A stretch of 64,000 nucleotides of DNA from NCBI RefSeq assembly GCF_019457475.1, contig NZ_CP080413.1:1302001-1366000 (forward strand), written 5' to 3'. The notes under the pieces are model-generated. The model did no database searches and was not told the DNA's origin. It worked only from the letters and a program-made list of their open reading frames with translations. The stretch's first letter is position 1, and the number at the start of each line of letters is the position of its first letter. Below, in pieces: positions 54,182 to 64,000 of this stretch. Source of the stretch: Shewanella acanthi (GTDB taxonomy: Bacteria > Pseudomonadota > Gammaproteobacteria > Enterobacterales > Shewanellaceae). The position numbers and the translations under genes are program-made.

Positions 54182-55408
54182 ATGAATCAAAAAACATCTT
54201 TTGCTGCCAAGTTGGCAAATGGCAGTCTTGTCTTGCAAATTCTAGTGGGGATTATCGCAGGTATCCTACTCGCGAGTTTTTCCCAGGAATGGGCTAAGCA
54301 AATCGCATTCTTAGGGAGCTTATTTGTTGGCGCGTTGAAGGCCATTGCGCCTGTGTTGGTATTCATTCTCGTTGCATCTTCCATCGCGAATCAGAAGAAA
54401 AATGCACAAACCAATATGCGTCCCATCGTCGTGTTATACCTGTTCGGTACCTTCGCGGCGGCGCTGACGGCTGTGGTGTTAAGTACCTTGTTCCCAACTG
54501 AGCTCATATTAGTGGCCGGTGTGGAAGGCTCCAGTCCACCTCAAGGGATTGGCGAGGTCATCAACACCTTACTGTTTAAACTAGTGGATAACCCAGTTAA
54601 TGCTCTGATGACGGGTAACTATATAGGTATTTTGGCTTGGGGTGTTGGTTTAGGCTTAGCTCTACACCACGCAAGCGACTCGACCAAACAAGTCTTTGCA
54701 GATGTAAGTCATGGTGTTTCACAAATGGTGCGCTTTATCATCCGTTTAGCCCCCATTGGTATTTTCGGTTTAGTTGCTGCAACCTTCGCAGAGACAGGTT
54801 TTGCGGCGATTGCAGGATATGCTCAATTACTGGCGGTATTACTCGGAGCGATGGCAATTATTGCGCTTATCGTTAACCCGATTATTGTCTATGTGAAAAT
54901 ACGCCGTAATCCATATCCGCTGGTATTGCGCTGTCTGCGTGAGAGTGGGGTAACGGCCTTCTTTACCCGCTCGAGTGCTGCCAACATTCCAGTGAACATG
55001 GCACTGTGTGAAAAGTTAAATCTGCACGAAGATACTTACTCAGTATCTATTCCGCTGGGAGCCACCATCAACATGGGGGGGGCGGCCATTACGATCACCG
55101 TATTGACCTTAGCTGCGGCACATACTTTAGGTATTCAAGTGGATATCTTAACCGCACTACTTCTGAGCATTGTTGCTGCGGTATCTGCCTGCGGCGCATC
55201 GGGCGTAGCGGGTGGCTCACTGTTGCTGATCCCCCTAGCGTGTAGTTTGTTTGGTATTTCTAACGATGTTGCCATGCAAGTGGTGGCCGTTGGCTTTATT
55301 ATCGGCGTTATCCAAGATGCTGCCGAAACGGCATTAAATAGCTCTACCGACGTGATTTTCACTGCCGCAGCTTGTGAAGCTGCTGAAAACAAAGCTAAAC
55401 TTGGATAG
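54182..55408 (+). CDS. sstT: Serine/threonine:Na+ symporter SstT
   Basis: A 408-residue inner-membrane transporter of the DAACS (glutamate transporter) family. About eight membrane helices plus two re-entrant hairpins are expected; SstT-type blocks are the N-terminal [37 protein letters not shown] near residue 257-277, [18 protein letters not shown] near 289-306, and [16 protein letters not shown] near 340. It takes up serine and threonine with sodium. Length equals E. coli SstT (414). Closed by a terminator; single-gene unit. Confidence 0.94.
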   Translation: MNQKTSFAAKLANGSLVLQILVGIIAGILLASFSQEWAKQIAFLGSLFVGALKAIAPVLVFILVASSIANQKKNAQTNMRPIVVLYLFGTFAAALTAVVLSTLFPTELILVAGVEGSSPPQGIGEVINTLLFKLVDNPVNALMTGNYIGILAWGVGLGLALHHASDSTKQVFADVSHGVSQMVRFIIRLAPIGIFGLVAATFAETGFAAIAGYAQLLAVLLGAMAIIALIVNPIIVYVKIRRNPYPLVLRCLRESGVTAFFTRSSAANIPVNMALCEKLNLHEDTYSVSIPLGATINMGGAAITITVLTLAAAHTLGIQVDILTALLLSIVAAVSACGASGVAGGSLLLIPLACSLFGISNDVAMQVVAVGFIIGVIQDAAETALNSSTDVIFTAAACEAAENKAKLG

Positions 55409-55440
55409 TGTGCTGTCGTTAGTGTAATAAAAAGTATCAT

Positions 55441-55472
55441 AAGAGCAGTCACTAAGGTGGCTGCTTTTTTAT
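55441..55472 (+). terminator. Terminator of sstT
   Basis: AGAGCAGTCAC/GTGGCTGCTTT arms (one mismatch) with a small loop and six T, 33 bases after the stop. The next gene begins just after it. Confidence 0.82.
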
Positions 55473-55482
55473 AGGAGTAGTT

Positions 55483-56007
55483 ATGATCCTTTTTGATTTT
55501 AAAGAGTTAGATACCGCGCAATCTTGGTACTCTGTCAATGATACTGTCATGGGGGGCTTGTCCCGTAGTAAGCTGACCATTTCGCCCTTAGGTTATGGGA
55601 TCTTCAGTGGCCATGTCTCTCTCGCCAATGGCGGCGGCTTCGCTTCGGTAAAAAGTGACTTTGGCCAATTGGATTTAAGTGGTTTTACTGGCATTTATCT
55701 TGAACTAGAGAGAGACAGATGCAAGCAATACAAAGTCAATCTTAAGGATGCTGATACGCCGCAAAGTACGGTATATCAGGCAATCATGCCCGACCCTAAA
55801 TTACAGGCATTTGGTATTAGTGGGGCAAGTGTTATCAATTGGCAACGGATTGAGATCCCCTTCAGTGATTTTGCTCCCCACTGCCGCGGGAAGCCAATCA
55901 AACGAGAACCGCTCGATTTAACTCGGCTATGTAGTGTAGGTTTAGTGATTGGTGCCCAGCAGGGCGGAGATTTTTCGCTAAAGATCAAGGCTATCGGGTA
56001 CTATTAG
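55483..56007 (+). CDS. CIA30-family protein
   Basis: A 174-residue soluble protein of the CIA30/NDUFAF1 family (beta-sandwich, galactose-binding-like). The family start WYSVNDTVMGGLSRSKL is clear near residue 15, followed by FSGHVSLANGGGFASVKS and WQRIEIPFSDFAPHCRG. In eukaryotes such proteins assist complex I assembly; bacterial members are of unknown function and often occur without complex I genes, as here. TAGGAG nine bases before the ATG. Confidence 0.85.
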   Translation: MILFDFKELDTAQSWYSVNDTVMGGLSRSKLTISPLGYGIFSGHVSLANGGGFASVKSDFGQLDLSGFTGIYLELERDRCKQYKVNLKDADTPQSTVYQAIMPDPKLQAFGISGASVINWQRIEIPFSDFAPHCRGKPIKREPLDLTRLCSVGLVIGAQQGGDFSLKIKAIGYY

Positions 56008-56296
56008 TCGATCATCAATACAATAAGCTGATTTATCGATTTAGGTTTTTTCGTTTTTTTAATCCTGCGGTCATGCAGACAGACAGGTTCAACTTTTTTA
56101 TCTCAATATTTCTATTTAGACGGGCATAGAATTTCACAATAAAAGTGATAAAGATCGCGTTTTCATTTTTGATTTGAGCTAAACTGCCGATTAAATCAGC
56201 AAGGTTGTTTATTTCTTTGTTTTTAATTAGTTATACAAAGTATTTTAACATTGCAGCTACATTTAGTGCTTTTAAATTTGGTTTTTAAGGTCAGCT

Positions 56297-56767
56297 TTGT
56301 TACGCATGTTTATGAGTGGAGTCGTAGGTAAAATGGGGTCAGTGCATCATGGTCTGCCTCAGATAGTTGATACTATTAGAGCGTGGAAATTGCATCGGGA
56401 TGTCAGCATGGCTGGAATTGAAAATCGGCGTCGCCTTCACTGGCGGGAGACCGAGATGAAACATCGTGAGATCATTGGTCGCTGGTTAGATGAGCGCCCT
56501 TTACTAGGTGATAAAATCACCCTCTATAGGGAAGCGGACAAATATTATTTGGAAACTTGGTTCAGCGATGGCTGCCACAGCAGAGATGAAGTGCTACTGA
56601 CGGATACCCCCGAGGGGAAAAAAGTTGAAGACGTTGGCGGCAATATGTTCGGTGAGTTTTTGATGGTCACCCCTGCATTAGAACTGCAATTTTGTAATGA
56701 TGAAGGTTGCTTCTTCCAAACCGATAAACGAATAGCGGATCATCAAGTTAGCCTGAGTGTGGCCTAA
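56297..56767 (+). CDS. Unknown soluble protein
   Basis: An up to 156-residue protein, not recognised. The central part is charged (ENRRRLHWRETEMKHREIIG) and the C-terminus has three Cys (DGCHS, FCNDEGC). The start is unsure: TTG 56297 has AAGG six bases upstream; ATGs at 56306 and 56312 lack good spacing; ATG 56333 has AGG five bases upstream and would give a 144-residue protein. No signal peptide is obvious. A bidirectional terminator follows. The 289-base gap before it holds no recognisable element. Confidence 0.6.
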   Translation: MLRMFMSGVVGKMGSVHHGLPQIVDTIRAWKLHRDVSMAGIENRRRLHWRETEMKHREIIGRWLDERPLLGDKITLYREADKYYLETWFSDGCHSRDEVLLTDTPEGKKVEDVGGNMFGEFLMVTPALELQFCNDEGCFFQTDKRIADHQVSLSVA

Positions 56768-56808
56768 GTAATTTTCGAGTTACTCATTCGCTAACCGCAA
56801 TAGATACT

Positions 56809-56834
56809 AAAAGGTCGCCAAATGGCGACCTTTT
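56809..56834. terminator. Bidirectional terminator between convergent genes
   Basis: A perfect 12-bp stem AAAAGGTCGCCA/TGGCGACCTTTT with a two-base loop, between the unknown gene and the RluA-family gene. Confidence 0.88.
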
Positions 56835-56838
56835 GCTT

Positions 56839-57510
56839 TTATTCATCGAAGGGATGTTTACTGTAAAAACTCATCGCCTTTCCCGAATAGGGGTGGCTAA
56901 AGCCTAAACGCTCGGCGTGTAAACACAGCCTTGGCTTGGCGCTAACGACATCGGTATTGCCGTAAAACTCATCCCCAAGAATTGGGTGACCTAGGGCTAG
57001 CAGATGCACCCTAAGTTGGTGGGTGCGACCAGTTTCTGGCGTGAGTTCAACTAAGGTGCTGTCAACACGGCGTGCTAATACTCTGTAATGGGTTGTGGCG
57101 GCTTTACCCGCTTTATCGCCTTTGCTTAAGGTCTTTTGATAAGGCGGATGCAACTCATCTGGGGCGATGGCAAATTCTATCGTGCCTTCATCTTGGCTGA
57201 TGTGCCCCATGACTTCAGCGACATAGACTTTTTGGCTGTGCCTGTCTTGAAACTGGGTCTTTAGATTGGATTCAGCCTTTTTATTGCGGGCGAATACCAT
57301 GATCCCCGAGGTCGCGCAATCGAGTCGGTGGACCAAAATCGTTTCTGGATACAGGGTTTGTAACCGCGTTAACGCACAATCGAAGGTGTAAGCAGCTCGA
57401 CCTGGATTAGACAATAACCCTGAGGGTTTATTGATAATGATTAAATCTCTATCCATATAACGGATGTCGAGCCAAGGGACTGAAGGGGGCTGGTATTCAA
57501 ATATCTGCAT
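56839..57510 (-). CDS. rluA: RluA-family RNA pseudouridine synthase
   Basis: A 223-residue pseudouridine synthase converting uridines in rRNA or tRNA. The catalytic block is LVHRLDCATSGIMVFA near residue 66-80 with the nucleophilic Asp, the substrate loop is RTHQLRVHLLALGHPILGDEFYG near 165-190, and it lacks an S4 domain, as RluA (E. coli 219 residues) does. N-terminal PPSVPWLDIRYMDRDLIIINKPSGLLS aligns with RluA. Start at 57510 has GAGGA just upstream; the frame reaches 57543 but without a start signal. Assignment to RluA rather than a sister enzyme is likely but not certain. Confidence 0.88.
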   Translation of the reverse strand: MQIFEYQPPSVPWLDIRYMDRDLIIINKPSGLLSNPGRAAYTFDCALTRLQTLYPETILVHRLDCATSGIMVFARNKKAESNLKTQFQDRHSQKVYVAEVMGHISQDEGTIEFAIAPDELHPPYQKTLSKGDKAGKAATTHYRVLARRVDSTLVELTPETGRTHQLRVHLLALGHPILGDEFYGNTDVVSAKPRLCLHAERLGFSHPYSGKAMSFYSKHPFDE

Positions 57511-57612
57511 TTTATCCTCATCGTTGCCCGCGCAGTTTAGCAAACAATCGGATTTGAGGCAGCAATTTCCCTAATACTCGCGTCGGGTTGAGGTTCACTG
57601 GCCTAAACAGCG

Positions 57613-58149
57613 TTAAAGTCCTGCTAAGGCTAATCTAAGCTTCATCCCTAGGGTTGTCGTGGCGCCTGAGGTAACAAAGCGAATTTCACCATTCGCATCA
57701 ACAATATAAATCGCAGGTAGTGCCAAAGCGCCCCAGCGCTCACTTATTTCACCTGTGGTGTCGTTAATCACCGGGAAATGATATTGTGCATCGCTCATAT
57801 ACTGGTTTATTTCGGGATCTGTGCCTGAGGCGATGGCAACTGAAATGACGGGATAACTTTGATTGACGGTTTCCACCATAGGCGAGGTAACCCTACATAC
57901 AGGGCACCAACTGCCCCAAAAGTAGACAAGAGTGGGTTGTTTGACTTCTTTGATATCAAGCATGCCACCATTAATAGTGCTGCCTTGAAGGGCGGGGGCT
58001 GAGCCTGTCGCCATATCCCTTTGCAAATAGGTGCCAACACCAAAGAGCAGAAGTAACAGGAGTGATAAATCGCGCAGCTGCTTGAGCCAGAATTTGGGGC
58101 TAGCAACAAGTTGGTTAAGTTGGCTCAGCTTTTGTCTTAAAGAATGCAC
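57613..58149 (-). CDS. Membrane-anchored thioredoxin-fold protein (ScsD/TlpA-like)
   Basis: A 178-residue protein with one N-terminal membrane segment (about 27-41, LRDLSLLLLLLFGVGTYL) and a periplasmic thioredoxin-like domain. The redox motif is WGSWCPVCRV (Cys 82 and 85) and the cis-Pro loop is ALPAIYIVD near 150. It belongs to the protein-disulfide oxidoreductase group that includes ScsD and DsbE/TlpA; these reduce or shuffle disulfides of exported proteins. No ccm or scs genes are near, so partner and direction are unknown. Confidence 0.85.
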   Translation of the reverse strand: MHSLRQKLSQLNQLVASPKFWLKQLRDLSLLLLLLFGVGTYLQRDMATGSAPALQGSTINGGMLDIKEVKQPTLVYFWGSWCPVCRVTSPMVETVNQSYPVISVAIASGTDPEINQYMSDAQYHFPVINDTTGEISERWGALALPAIYIVDANGEIRFVTSGATTTLGMKLRLALAGL

Positions 58150-58205
58150 AGTGATTGTTATTTGGGCAAATTAGCGAGTTGAGTTTTGTTCCATTTTACT
58201 TTCGG

Positions 58206-58820
58206 CTATTGAGGCTGAAACTCGGCAGGAGTTTTACGGCTCCAAATTCGGGTGTAGGCCATTAGCTGAGGATAAAAAGTGCGAAACGCCGTTTCAGTTT
58301 CAATCTGCATGTTATTTAAAACCTTATAAGCGTTTTTAAATTGCGCTGTATGAGGATGATGTTTAGCGCGCTGAGCTATTGCTTGCTTGATGCCATCTTG
58401 CGTGGCGTAGCCAGTTAACCAATCTTCGCGGCACATTTTACCTATTAGTTGATTCAGCACTTCTGGATGGTAATCGTCACTTTGTTGAGCAAATTGCTTA
58501 AGCTCGGTGTAAGCCGTATCGCAAAAATCCCTAAGGGATTGTTGATGATATTCTTCCCAATAATAAGCTAAATAGTGGTCGAAGCTTATAAACATCAAAT
58601 CAGCTGCTATATTTGAAACCTCGGCGGGAAATTGCTCAAGCAGTTCTAAGGTGAGTTCGTGGGTCAGGCAAAGCTGATTAATTTCTTGGTTTAACCATAA
58701 ACCTTGGCGCAGTGTCACTGGGGCCTGCTCAATTGGTGCACTGATATAGTTGCCCGCAAGATTCGCCGCTATATGGGTTTTACTGATTTCAGCCAAATGT
58801 AAATGTGTTAGAAAGTTCAT
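58206..58820 (-). CDS. acpH: AcpH (YajB)-like ACP phosphodiesterase homologue
   Basis: A 204-residue protein matching AcpH in its N-terminus (MNFLTHLHLAEIS), its middle (FDHYLAYYWEEY near residues 83-94) and C-terminus (FRTFYPQLMAYTRIW), and by its place beside queA as in E. coli. AcpH removes 4'-phosphopantetheine from acyl carrier protein. The Asp-rich block expected after GN (LADF-like) reads NYISAP and the HxxID-like stretch reads NQEIN, so parts of the usual metal site are changed. Start ATG 58820. The activity therefore needs caution. Confidence 0.8.
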   Translation of the reverse strand: MNFLTHLHLAEISKTHIAANLAGNYISAPIEQAPVTLRQGLWLNQEINQLCLTHELTLELLEQFPAEVSNIAADLMFISFDHYLAYYWEEYHQQSLRDFCDTAYTELKQFAQQSDDYHPEVLNQLIGKMCREDWLTGYATQDGIKQAIAQRAKHHPHTAQFKNAYKVLNNMQIETETAFRTFYPQLMAYTRIWSRKTPAEFQPQ

Positions 58821-59001
58821 TGATTGTGCTTGGTTAATCGCGTTTATTCACGTTATCATGGTCGGACGCGCTGAGGAAAGCTTCACAGTCAAAAATACCG
58901 TGCTTTATCAAGATTAGTTAACTAAAAGGCATTCATGAGGAAGTTGAATGCGGTGCTAATGCGATAAAGAAGACAACTCTATTATCTTCTAAGGATCAGG
59001 G

Positions 59002-59196
59002 ATGATGTGGAATTGGTTCACCAACTTGCTCGGCATTAACGAGCGCCCTAAACGTAAAAAAGTACTTATCGATATTCCCTTCGAGCAGCATCGCACGCAC
59101 GGGAATAAATATGTCCCGCCCGCAAATCGTTCAAGCCTAATCGCAAAGGATTCGGTGGAATTGGAATCTGTTCAAGAACGGCTTAGTAACAAGTAA
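59002..59196 (+). CDS. Small basic protein of unknown function
   Basis: A 64-residue protein starting MMWNWFTNLLGI, with a hydrophobic beginning and a basic middle (ERPKRKKVLID). AAGGA sits six bases before the first ATG. No known domain recognised. It lies 64 bases before queA on the same strand. Confidence 0.55.
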   Translation: MMWNWFTNLLGINERPKRKKVLIDIPFEQHRTHGNKYVPPANRSSLIAKDSVELESVQERLSNK

Positions 59197-59260
59197 TCTT
59201 GATCTTAAGGCCCTGTGACCATAGACTAGCCGCCGTTCTAAGCTATCTAGAGGCAAATCC

Positions 59261-60298
59261 ATGCGTGTAACAGACTTTTCCTTTGACCTTCCTGACGAAC
59301 TCATTGCTCGCTATCCCATGGCACAGCGCAATGCGTCTCGTCTGTTAACTTTGGAGGGGAACTCTGGGGCCTTAGGTGACAAACAGTTCACCGATCTGCT
59401 GGGGATGATAAATCCTGGCGATCTGATGGTTTTTAACAATACCCGCGTGATCCCTGCACGTTTATTTGGTCAAAAGGCCAGTGGCGGCAAGTTGGAAATC
59501 CTCGTTGAGCGTATGCTCGATGATAAACGCATCCTTGCCCACGTTCGCAGCTCAAAATCGCCTAAGGTGGATGCGATTATCCATCTTGATGGTGGCTATG
59601 AGATGAAAATGGCGGCGCGACATGATGCGCTGTTTGAGTTAGAGCTATTATCCGAGCTCACTATTTTAGAAGTGCTCGAAGCGGTAGGGCATATGCCACT
59701 GCCACCTTATATCGACAGACCCGATGAGGATGCCGATAAAGAGCGCTATCAAACCGTGTATAACCAAAACCCAGGTGCGGTAGCAGCGCCTACAGCGGGT
59801 TTGCACTTCGACGATGCCATGCTTGAGGCATTAAAAGCCAAGGGCGTTAATATCGCGTTTGTGACCCTACACGTGGGTGCGGGGACTTTTCAACCTGTGC
59901 GTGTCGATAATGTGCTTGAGCACAAGATGCATTCCGAGTGGGCCAATGTACCGCAGGATGTTGTCGATTTAATTGCGCAAACCAAAGCCGCGGGTAACCG
60001 CGTCGTTGCCGTGGGCACTACCTCAGTACGTTCATTAGAAAGCGCTGCGCGTGCAATCGAAGGCGAGTTAAAAGCCTTTAGTGGCGACACCGATATCTTT
60101 ATTTACCCTGGCTATCAATTCCAAGTGGTCGATGCCATGGTGACTAATTTCCATCTGCCGGAATCGACGCTCATTATGTTGGTCAGTGCCTTTGCAGGCT
60201 TTGACAACGTAATGGCTGCCTATCATCACGCAATCGAGAAAAAATATCGCTTTTTCAGCTATGGCGATGCGATGTTTGTGACGAAAAAAGCGCTCTAG
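59261..60298 (+). CDS. queA: S-adenosylmethionine:tRNA ribosyltransferase-isomerase QueA
   Basis: A 345-residue enzyme of the queuosine pathway that transfers and isomerises the ribosyl part of SAM onto preQ1 at the wobble position of tRNA. Family landmarks: [20 protein letters not shown], the [14 protein letters not shown] block near residue 52, [13 protein letters not shown] near 168-181, [12 protein letters not shown] near 205, and [23 protein letters not shown] near 281. AGAGG lies just upstream of the ATG. It is followed by a terminator, then tgt, which acts one step earlier. Confidence 0.96.
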   Translation: MRVTDFSFDLPDELIARYPMAQRNASRLLTLEGNSGALGDKQFTDLLGMINPGDLMVFNNTRVIPARLFGQKASGGKLEILVERMLDDKRILAHVRSSKSPKVDAIIHLDGGYEMKMAARHDALFELELLSELTILEVLEAVGHMPLPPYIDRPDEDADKERYQTVYNQNPGAVAAPTAGLHFDDAMLEALKAKGVNIAFVTLHVGAGTFQPVRVDNVLEHKMHSEWANVPQDVVDLIAQTKAAGNRVVAVGTTSVRSLESAARAIEGELKAFSGDTDIFIYPGYQFQVVDAMVTNFHLPESTLIMLVSAFAGFDNVMAAYHHAIEKKYRFFSYGDAMFVTKKAL

Positions 60299-60319
60299 CC
60301 CAAGAATTTGTTTTAAAAT

Positions 60320-60367
60320 AACCGCCCAACTTGAATCAATTTTAAGTTGGTGCGGTAATTTTTTTCA
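60320..60367 (+). terminator. Terminator of queA
   Basis: ACCGC-CCAACTT pairs with AAGTTGG-TGCGGT (one bulge), followed by AATTTTTTT, 22 bases after the stop. Confidence 0.8.
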
Positions 60368-60468
60368 TCTAAGAGGTTGAACCTTTTAGATCAGTCCCTA
60401 TCTCTATTGTTAATCCAAATGGCATCTGCCATTTCTAATAAAGTCAGACTGTTTATCTGGCGAGGTGA

Positions 60469-61596
<1,128 letters not shown>

Positions 61597-61623
61597 TTTA
61601 CTTGCCAATAAGAAGAGAAAAAT

Positions 61624-61959
61624 ATGTTCATTTCAAATGCTTATGCTGCTGATGCTGCAACTTCTGCACAACAGGGTGGCACTATGGAACTGATTTTCAT
61701 GCTGGTGATTTTCGGCCTGATTTTCTATTTCATGATTTTCCGTCCGCAATCTAAACGTGTTAAAGAGCACAAGAGTCTGATGTCTTCCCTATCTAAGGGT
61801 GATGAAGTGCTAACCAGCGGCGGTATCTTAGGCAAAATCGCCAAAATCAGTGATGAAAATGATTATGTGTTACTGAGCTTAAACGACACTACTCAAATAA
61901 CAATTAAAAAAGATTACATAGCAGCTGTATTGCCTAAGGGCTCTATCCAGTCGCTGTAA
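61624..61959 (+). CDS. yajC: Preprotein translocase accessory subunit YajC
   Basis: A 111-residue small membrane protein with one membrane helix (about 23-42, [17 protein letters not shown]) and the YajC blocks [17 protein letters not shown] and [14 protein letters not shown]. It associates with SecDF at the Sec translocon. It lies 27 bases after tgt and 17 before secD, so it is co-transcribed. Confidence 0.96.
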   Translation: MFISNAYAADAATSAQQGGTMELIFMLVIFGLIFYFMIFRPQSKRVKEHKSLMSSLSKGDEVLTSGGILGKIAKISDENDYVLLSLNDTTQITIKKDYIAAVLPKGSIQSL

Positions 61960-61976
61960 GCCAAGAGGGCTCAGGC

Positions 61977-63827
61977 GTGTTAAATAAATACCCAATGTGG
62001 AAAAACCTTATGGTGATGCTAGTCATCTCTATAGGTTGTTTCTATGCCGTACCTAACCTATTCGGTGAAGATCATGCGGTGCAAGTAGTGGCGACTCGAG
62101 GTGCTGAAGTCACGGCATCTACTCAAGCCAAAGTGGACGAACTGTTAGCCGGGAAGGGCATTGCGGTAAAGCGCTCTGAGCTTGAAAACGGTCAATTGTT
62201 GGTTCGCGTGCAAAACGCGGATCAACAATTACTGGCCAAAGAAGTAATTGCTGAATCCCTCGGTGATAAGTTCACCGTGGCGTTAAACCTCGCACCAGCG
62301 ACCCCTGAATGGCTCGAATCCATGGGCGGTAGCCCAATGAAGCTGGGTCTGGACCTTCGCGGTGGTGTGCACTTCCTGATGGAAGTGGATATGGGTGAAG
62401 CCATCCGTAAGATGGAAGAGGCCAAAGTGGCTGACTTCCGCTCGCAATTACGTGAAGAAAAAATCCGTTATGCTGGTATTCGCAATAATGCCAAAGGTAT
62501 CGAGATTAAATTCCGTGACGCAGAAAGCTTAAGCAGTGCTGAGCGTTTCCTTAAATCCCGTAGTAATGACATGGTATTCACCGACGTAACCGCGGGTGAA
62601 GACTATACGTTGCAGGCGGTGATGAGCGAAACCTACTTAAAGCAAATCAAAGAAGAAGCGCTGCAACAAAACATTACCACTATCCGTAACCGTGTTAACG
62701 AGTTAGGAGTAGCTGAACCAGTAGTTCAACGCCAAGGTGCTGAGCGTATTATTGTTGAGCTGCCAGGTGTACAAGATACCGCTCGCGCGAAGGAAATCTT
62801 AGGTGCGACTGCATCGATTGAATTCCACATGGTGGACGACAAAGCAGACCCTAACGCGGCGCAATCAGGTCGTGTATCAGCGGGTTCTGAAGTTTACCAA
62901 CGCCGCGAAGGTGGCCAGGTCGTGTTGAAGAAGGAAGTGATGCTAACGGGTGACCATATCACCGGCGCACAACCAAGCTTTGACCAATATAGCCGTCCAC
63001 AGGTGAGCATCAACCTCGATGCGAAAGGTGGTAACATTTTCTCTAACGTGACTAAGGACAACATCGGTAAACCGATGGCGACCTTATTTATCGAATATAA
63101 AGACAGCGGTGAGCGTAACGCCGATGGCAGCGTAAAAATGCAGAAAATCCAAGAAGTGATTTCTGTTGCGACCATTCAAGCGCGTTTAGGCCGTAACTTT
63201 GTGATCACTGGCTTAAGCCATGGTGAAGCACAAAACCTTGCGCTACTGCTACGTGCCGGAGCCCTGATAGCGCCAGTATCGATTGTTGAAGAACGTACTA
63301 TTGGTCCAAGCCTTGGTGCCGAAAACATCGAAAACGGTATGCAAGCCATGATCTGGGGTATGGCGGTTGTGTTGATCTTTATGCTGGTTTACTACCGTGG
63401 TTTTGGTCTTATTGCCAACCTCGCGTTAACAGCAAACCTAGTGATGGTGGTTGGGGTGATGTCGATGATCCCAGGCGCCGTATTAACCCTGCCAGGTATT
63501 GCCGGTATGGTGTTAACTGTCGGTATGGCGGTTGACGGTAACGTACTAATTTATGAGCGTATCCGTGAAGAATTACGTGCAGGTCGCAGTGTACAGCAGG
63601 CCATTCACGAAGGTTACGGTAACGCATTCTCCACTATCGCCGACGCTAACATCACTACATTCTTAACTGCGCTGATCCTGTTTGCCGTGGGTACGGGTGC
63701 GGTTAAAGGTTTCGCCGTGACCTTGATGATCGGTATTGCAACGTCAATGTTCACCGCTATCGTGGGTACTCGCTCAATCGTGAACGCGATTTGGGGCGGT
63801 AAGCGCGTGAAGACGCTGTCTATCTAA
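61977..63827 (+). CDS. secD: Protein translocase subunit SecD
   Basis: A 616-residue RND-type membrane protein that uses the proton gradient to pull proteins across the inner membrane, with SecF. It has an N-terminal helix, a large periplasmic region with [20 protein letters not shown] near residue 120, and the C-terminal membrane part with [16 protein letters not shown] near 443, [26 protein letters not shown] near 503-528. The start is GTG, with AAGAGG about seven bases upstream. secF follows 12 bases later. Confidence 0.97.
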   Translation: MLNKYPMWKNLMVMLVISIGCFYAVPNLFGEDHAVQVVATRGAEVTASTQAKVDELLAGKGIAVKRSELENGQLLVRVQNADQQLLAKEVIAESLGDKFTVALNLAPATPEWLESMGGSPMKLGLDLRGGVHFLMEVDMGEAIRKMEEAKVADFRSQLREEKIRYAGIRNNAKGIEIKFRDAESLSSAERFLKSRSNDMVFTDVTAGEDYTLQAVMSETYLKQIKEEALQQNITTIRNRVNELGVAEPVVQRQGAERIIVELPGVQDTARAKEILGATASIEFHMVDDKADPNAAQSGRVSAGSEVYQRREGGQVVLKKEVMLTGDHITGAQPSFDQYSRPQVSINLDAKGGNIFSNVTKDNIGKPMATLFIEYKDSGERNADGSVKMQKIQEVISVATIQARLGRNFVITGLSHGEAQNLALLLRAGALIAPVSIVEERTIGPSLGAENIENGMQAMIWGMAVVLIFMLVYYRGFGLIANLALTANLVMVVGVMSMIPGAVLTLPGIAGMVLTVGMAVDGNVLIYERIREELRAGRSVQQAIHEGYGNAFSTIADANITTFLTALILFAVGTGAVKGFAVTLMIGIATSMFTAIVGTRSIVNAIWGGKRVKTLSI

Positions 63828-63839
63828 GGGGAAGCGATA

Positions 63840-64000
63840 ATGTTAGAAATTTTATCTTTAAAACGTACGGTTAACTTCCTCCGTCACGCACTGCCAATCA
63901 GTATTATGTCAGCCATTTTAGTGCTCGGATCGCTGGTTTCTTTGGCGACTAAGGGCATTAACTGGGGCCTAGATTTTACTGGCGGAACTGTGGTTGAGAT
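63840..64000 (+). CDS. secF: Protein translocase subunit SecF, N-terminal part
   Basis: The first 53 codons of secF, cut by the window end. The start MLEILSLKRTVNFLRHALP and the block GINWGLDFTGGTVVE (D and GG typical of SecF) identify it. GGGGAAGC lies just before the ATG. It continues the yajC-secD-secF operon. Confidence 0.95.
   Translation, partial: MLEILSLKRTVNFLRHALPISIMSAILVLGSLVSLATKGINWGLDFTGGTVVE

Overview
The window looks like core chromosome of a Shewanella-type marine gammaproteobacterium. The evidence is an OmcA/MtrC-family multiheme c-type lipoprotein cytochrome, H-NS, TrmO, RcsF, a DctBD-DctPQM dicarboxylate TRAP system, and the enterobacterial-style neighbourhoods acpH/queA/tgt/yajC/secD/secF and tRNA-Val/gltX/tRNA-Ala. 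The genus is inferred from gene content, not from a search. No transposase, integrase, CRISPR array or prophage was recognised.

Layout. 1-9.9 kb is cell-surface polysaccharide: an unidentified divergent gene cut by the left edge, two tandem WecA-type sugar-phosphate transferases, a HutD/Ves protein, and a YjbEFGH(GfcABCD)-type exopolysaccharide cluster preceded by a second YjbE-like small protein. 9.9-20.1 kb runs on the minus strand: patatin phospholipase, proS, a hexapeptide acyltransferase coupled to trmO, rcsF, two amidohydrolase-family genes and hns. 20.4-24 kb holds etfBA and a lysine-riboswitch-controlled NhaC-family (LysW-type) transporter. 24-33 kb holds an M3 lipoprotein peptidase, the multiheme cytochrome, tdk and a large divergent class A-like penicillin-binding protein. 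33-39.6 kb is the C4-dicarboxylate system dctD/dctB and dctPQM, with a strong sigma-54 promoter before dctP. 40.2-44.8 kb holds six tRNA-Val genes, gltX, then two tRNA-Ala and seven tRNA-Glu genes in a tandemly amplified array. 45.3-56.8 kb holds an ABC exporter, an AdaA/AraC/AlkA fusion with ogt, a DEAD-box helicase, a tyrosine-phosphatase-like protein, a phospholipase-D-family lipoprotein, cheV, sstT, a CIA30 protein and an unknown. 56.8-64 kb holds an RluA-family synthase, a thioredoxin-fold protein, acpH, a small ORF, then queA, tgt, yajC, secD and the start of secF.

How the parts work together. DctB/DctD sense C4-dicarboxylates and should activate the sigma-54 promoter in front of dctPQM. 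Lysine should control its own transporter through the L-box aptamer. The AdaA-AraC-AlkA protein with Ogt makes a compact, probably self-regulating alkylation-repair unit. RcsF and the Yjb cluster both belong to envelope-stress and exopolysaccharide biology. The most notable features are RNA and regulatory ones (lysine riboswitch, sigma-54 promoter, amplified tRNA-Glu array with tRNA-like remnants in its spacers) and some atypical proteins (a nine-CXXCH member of a normally decaheme family, a penicillin-binding protein with a long insert, amidohydrolase domains lacking the metal-binding HxH). I did not find a convincing wholly new multi-gene system.
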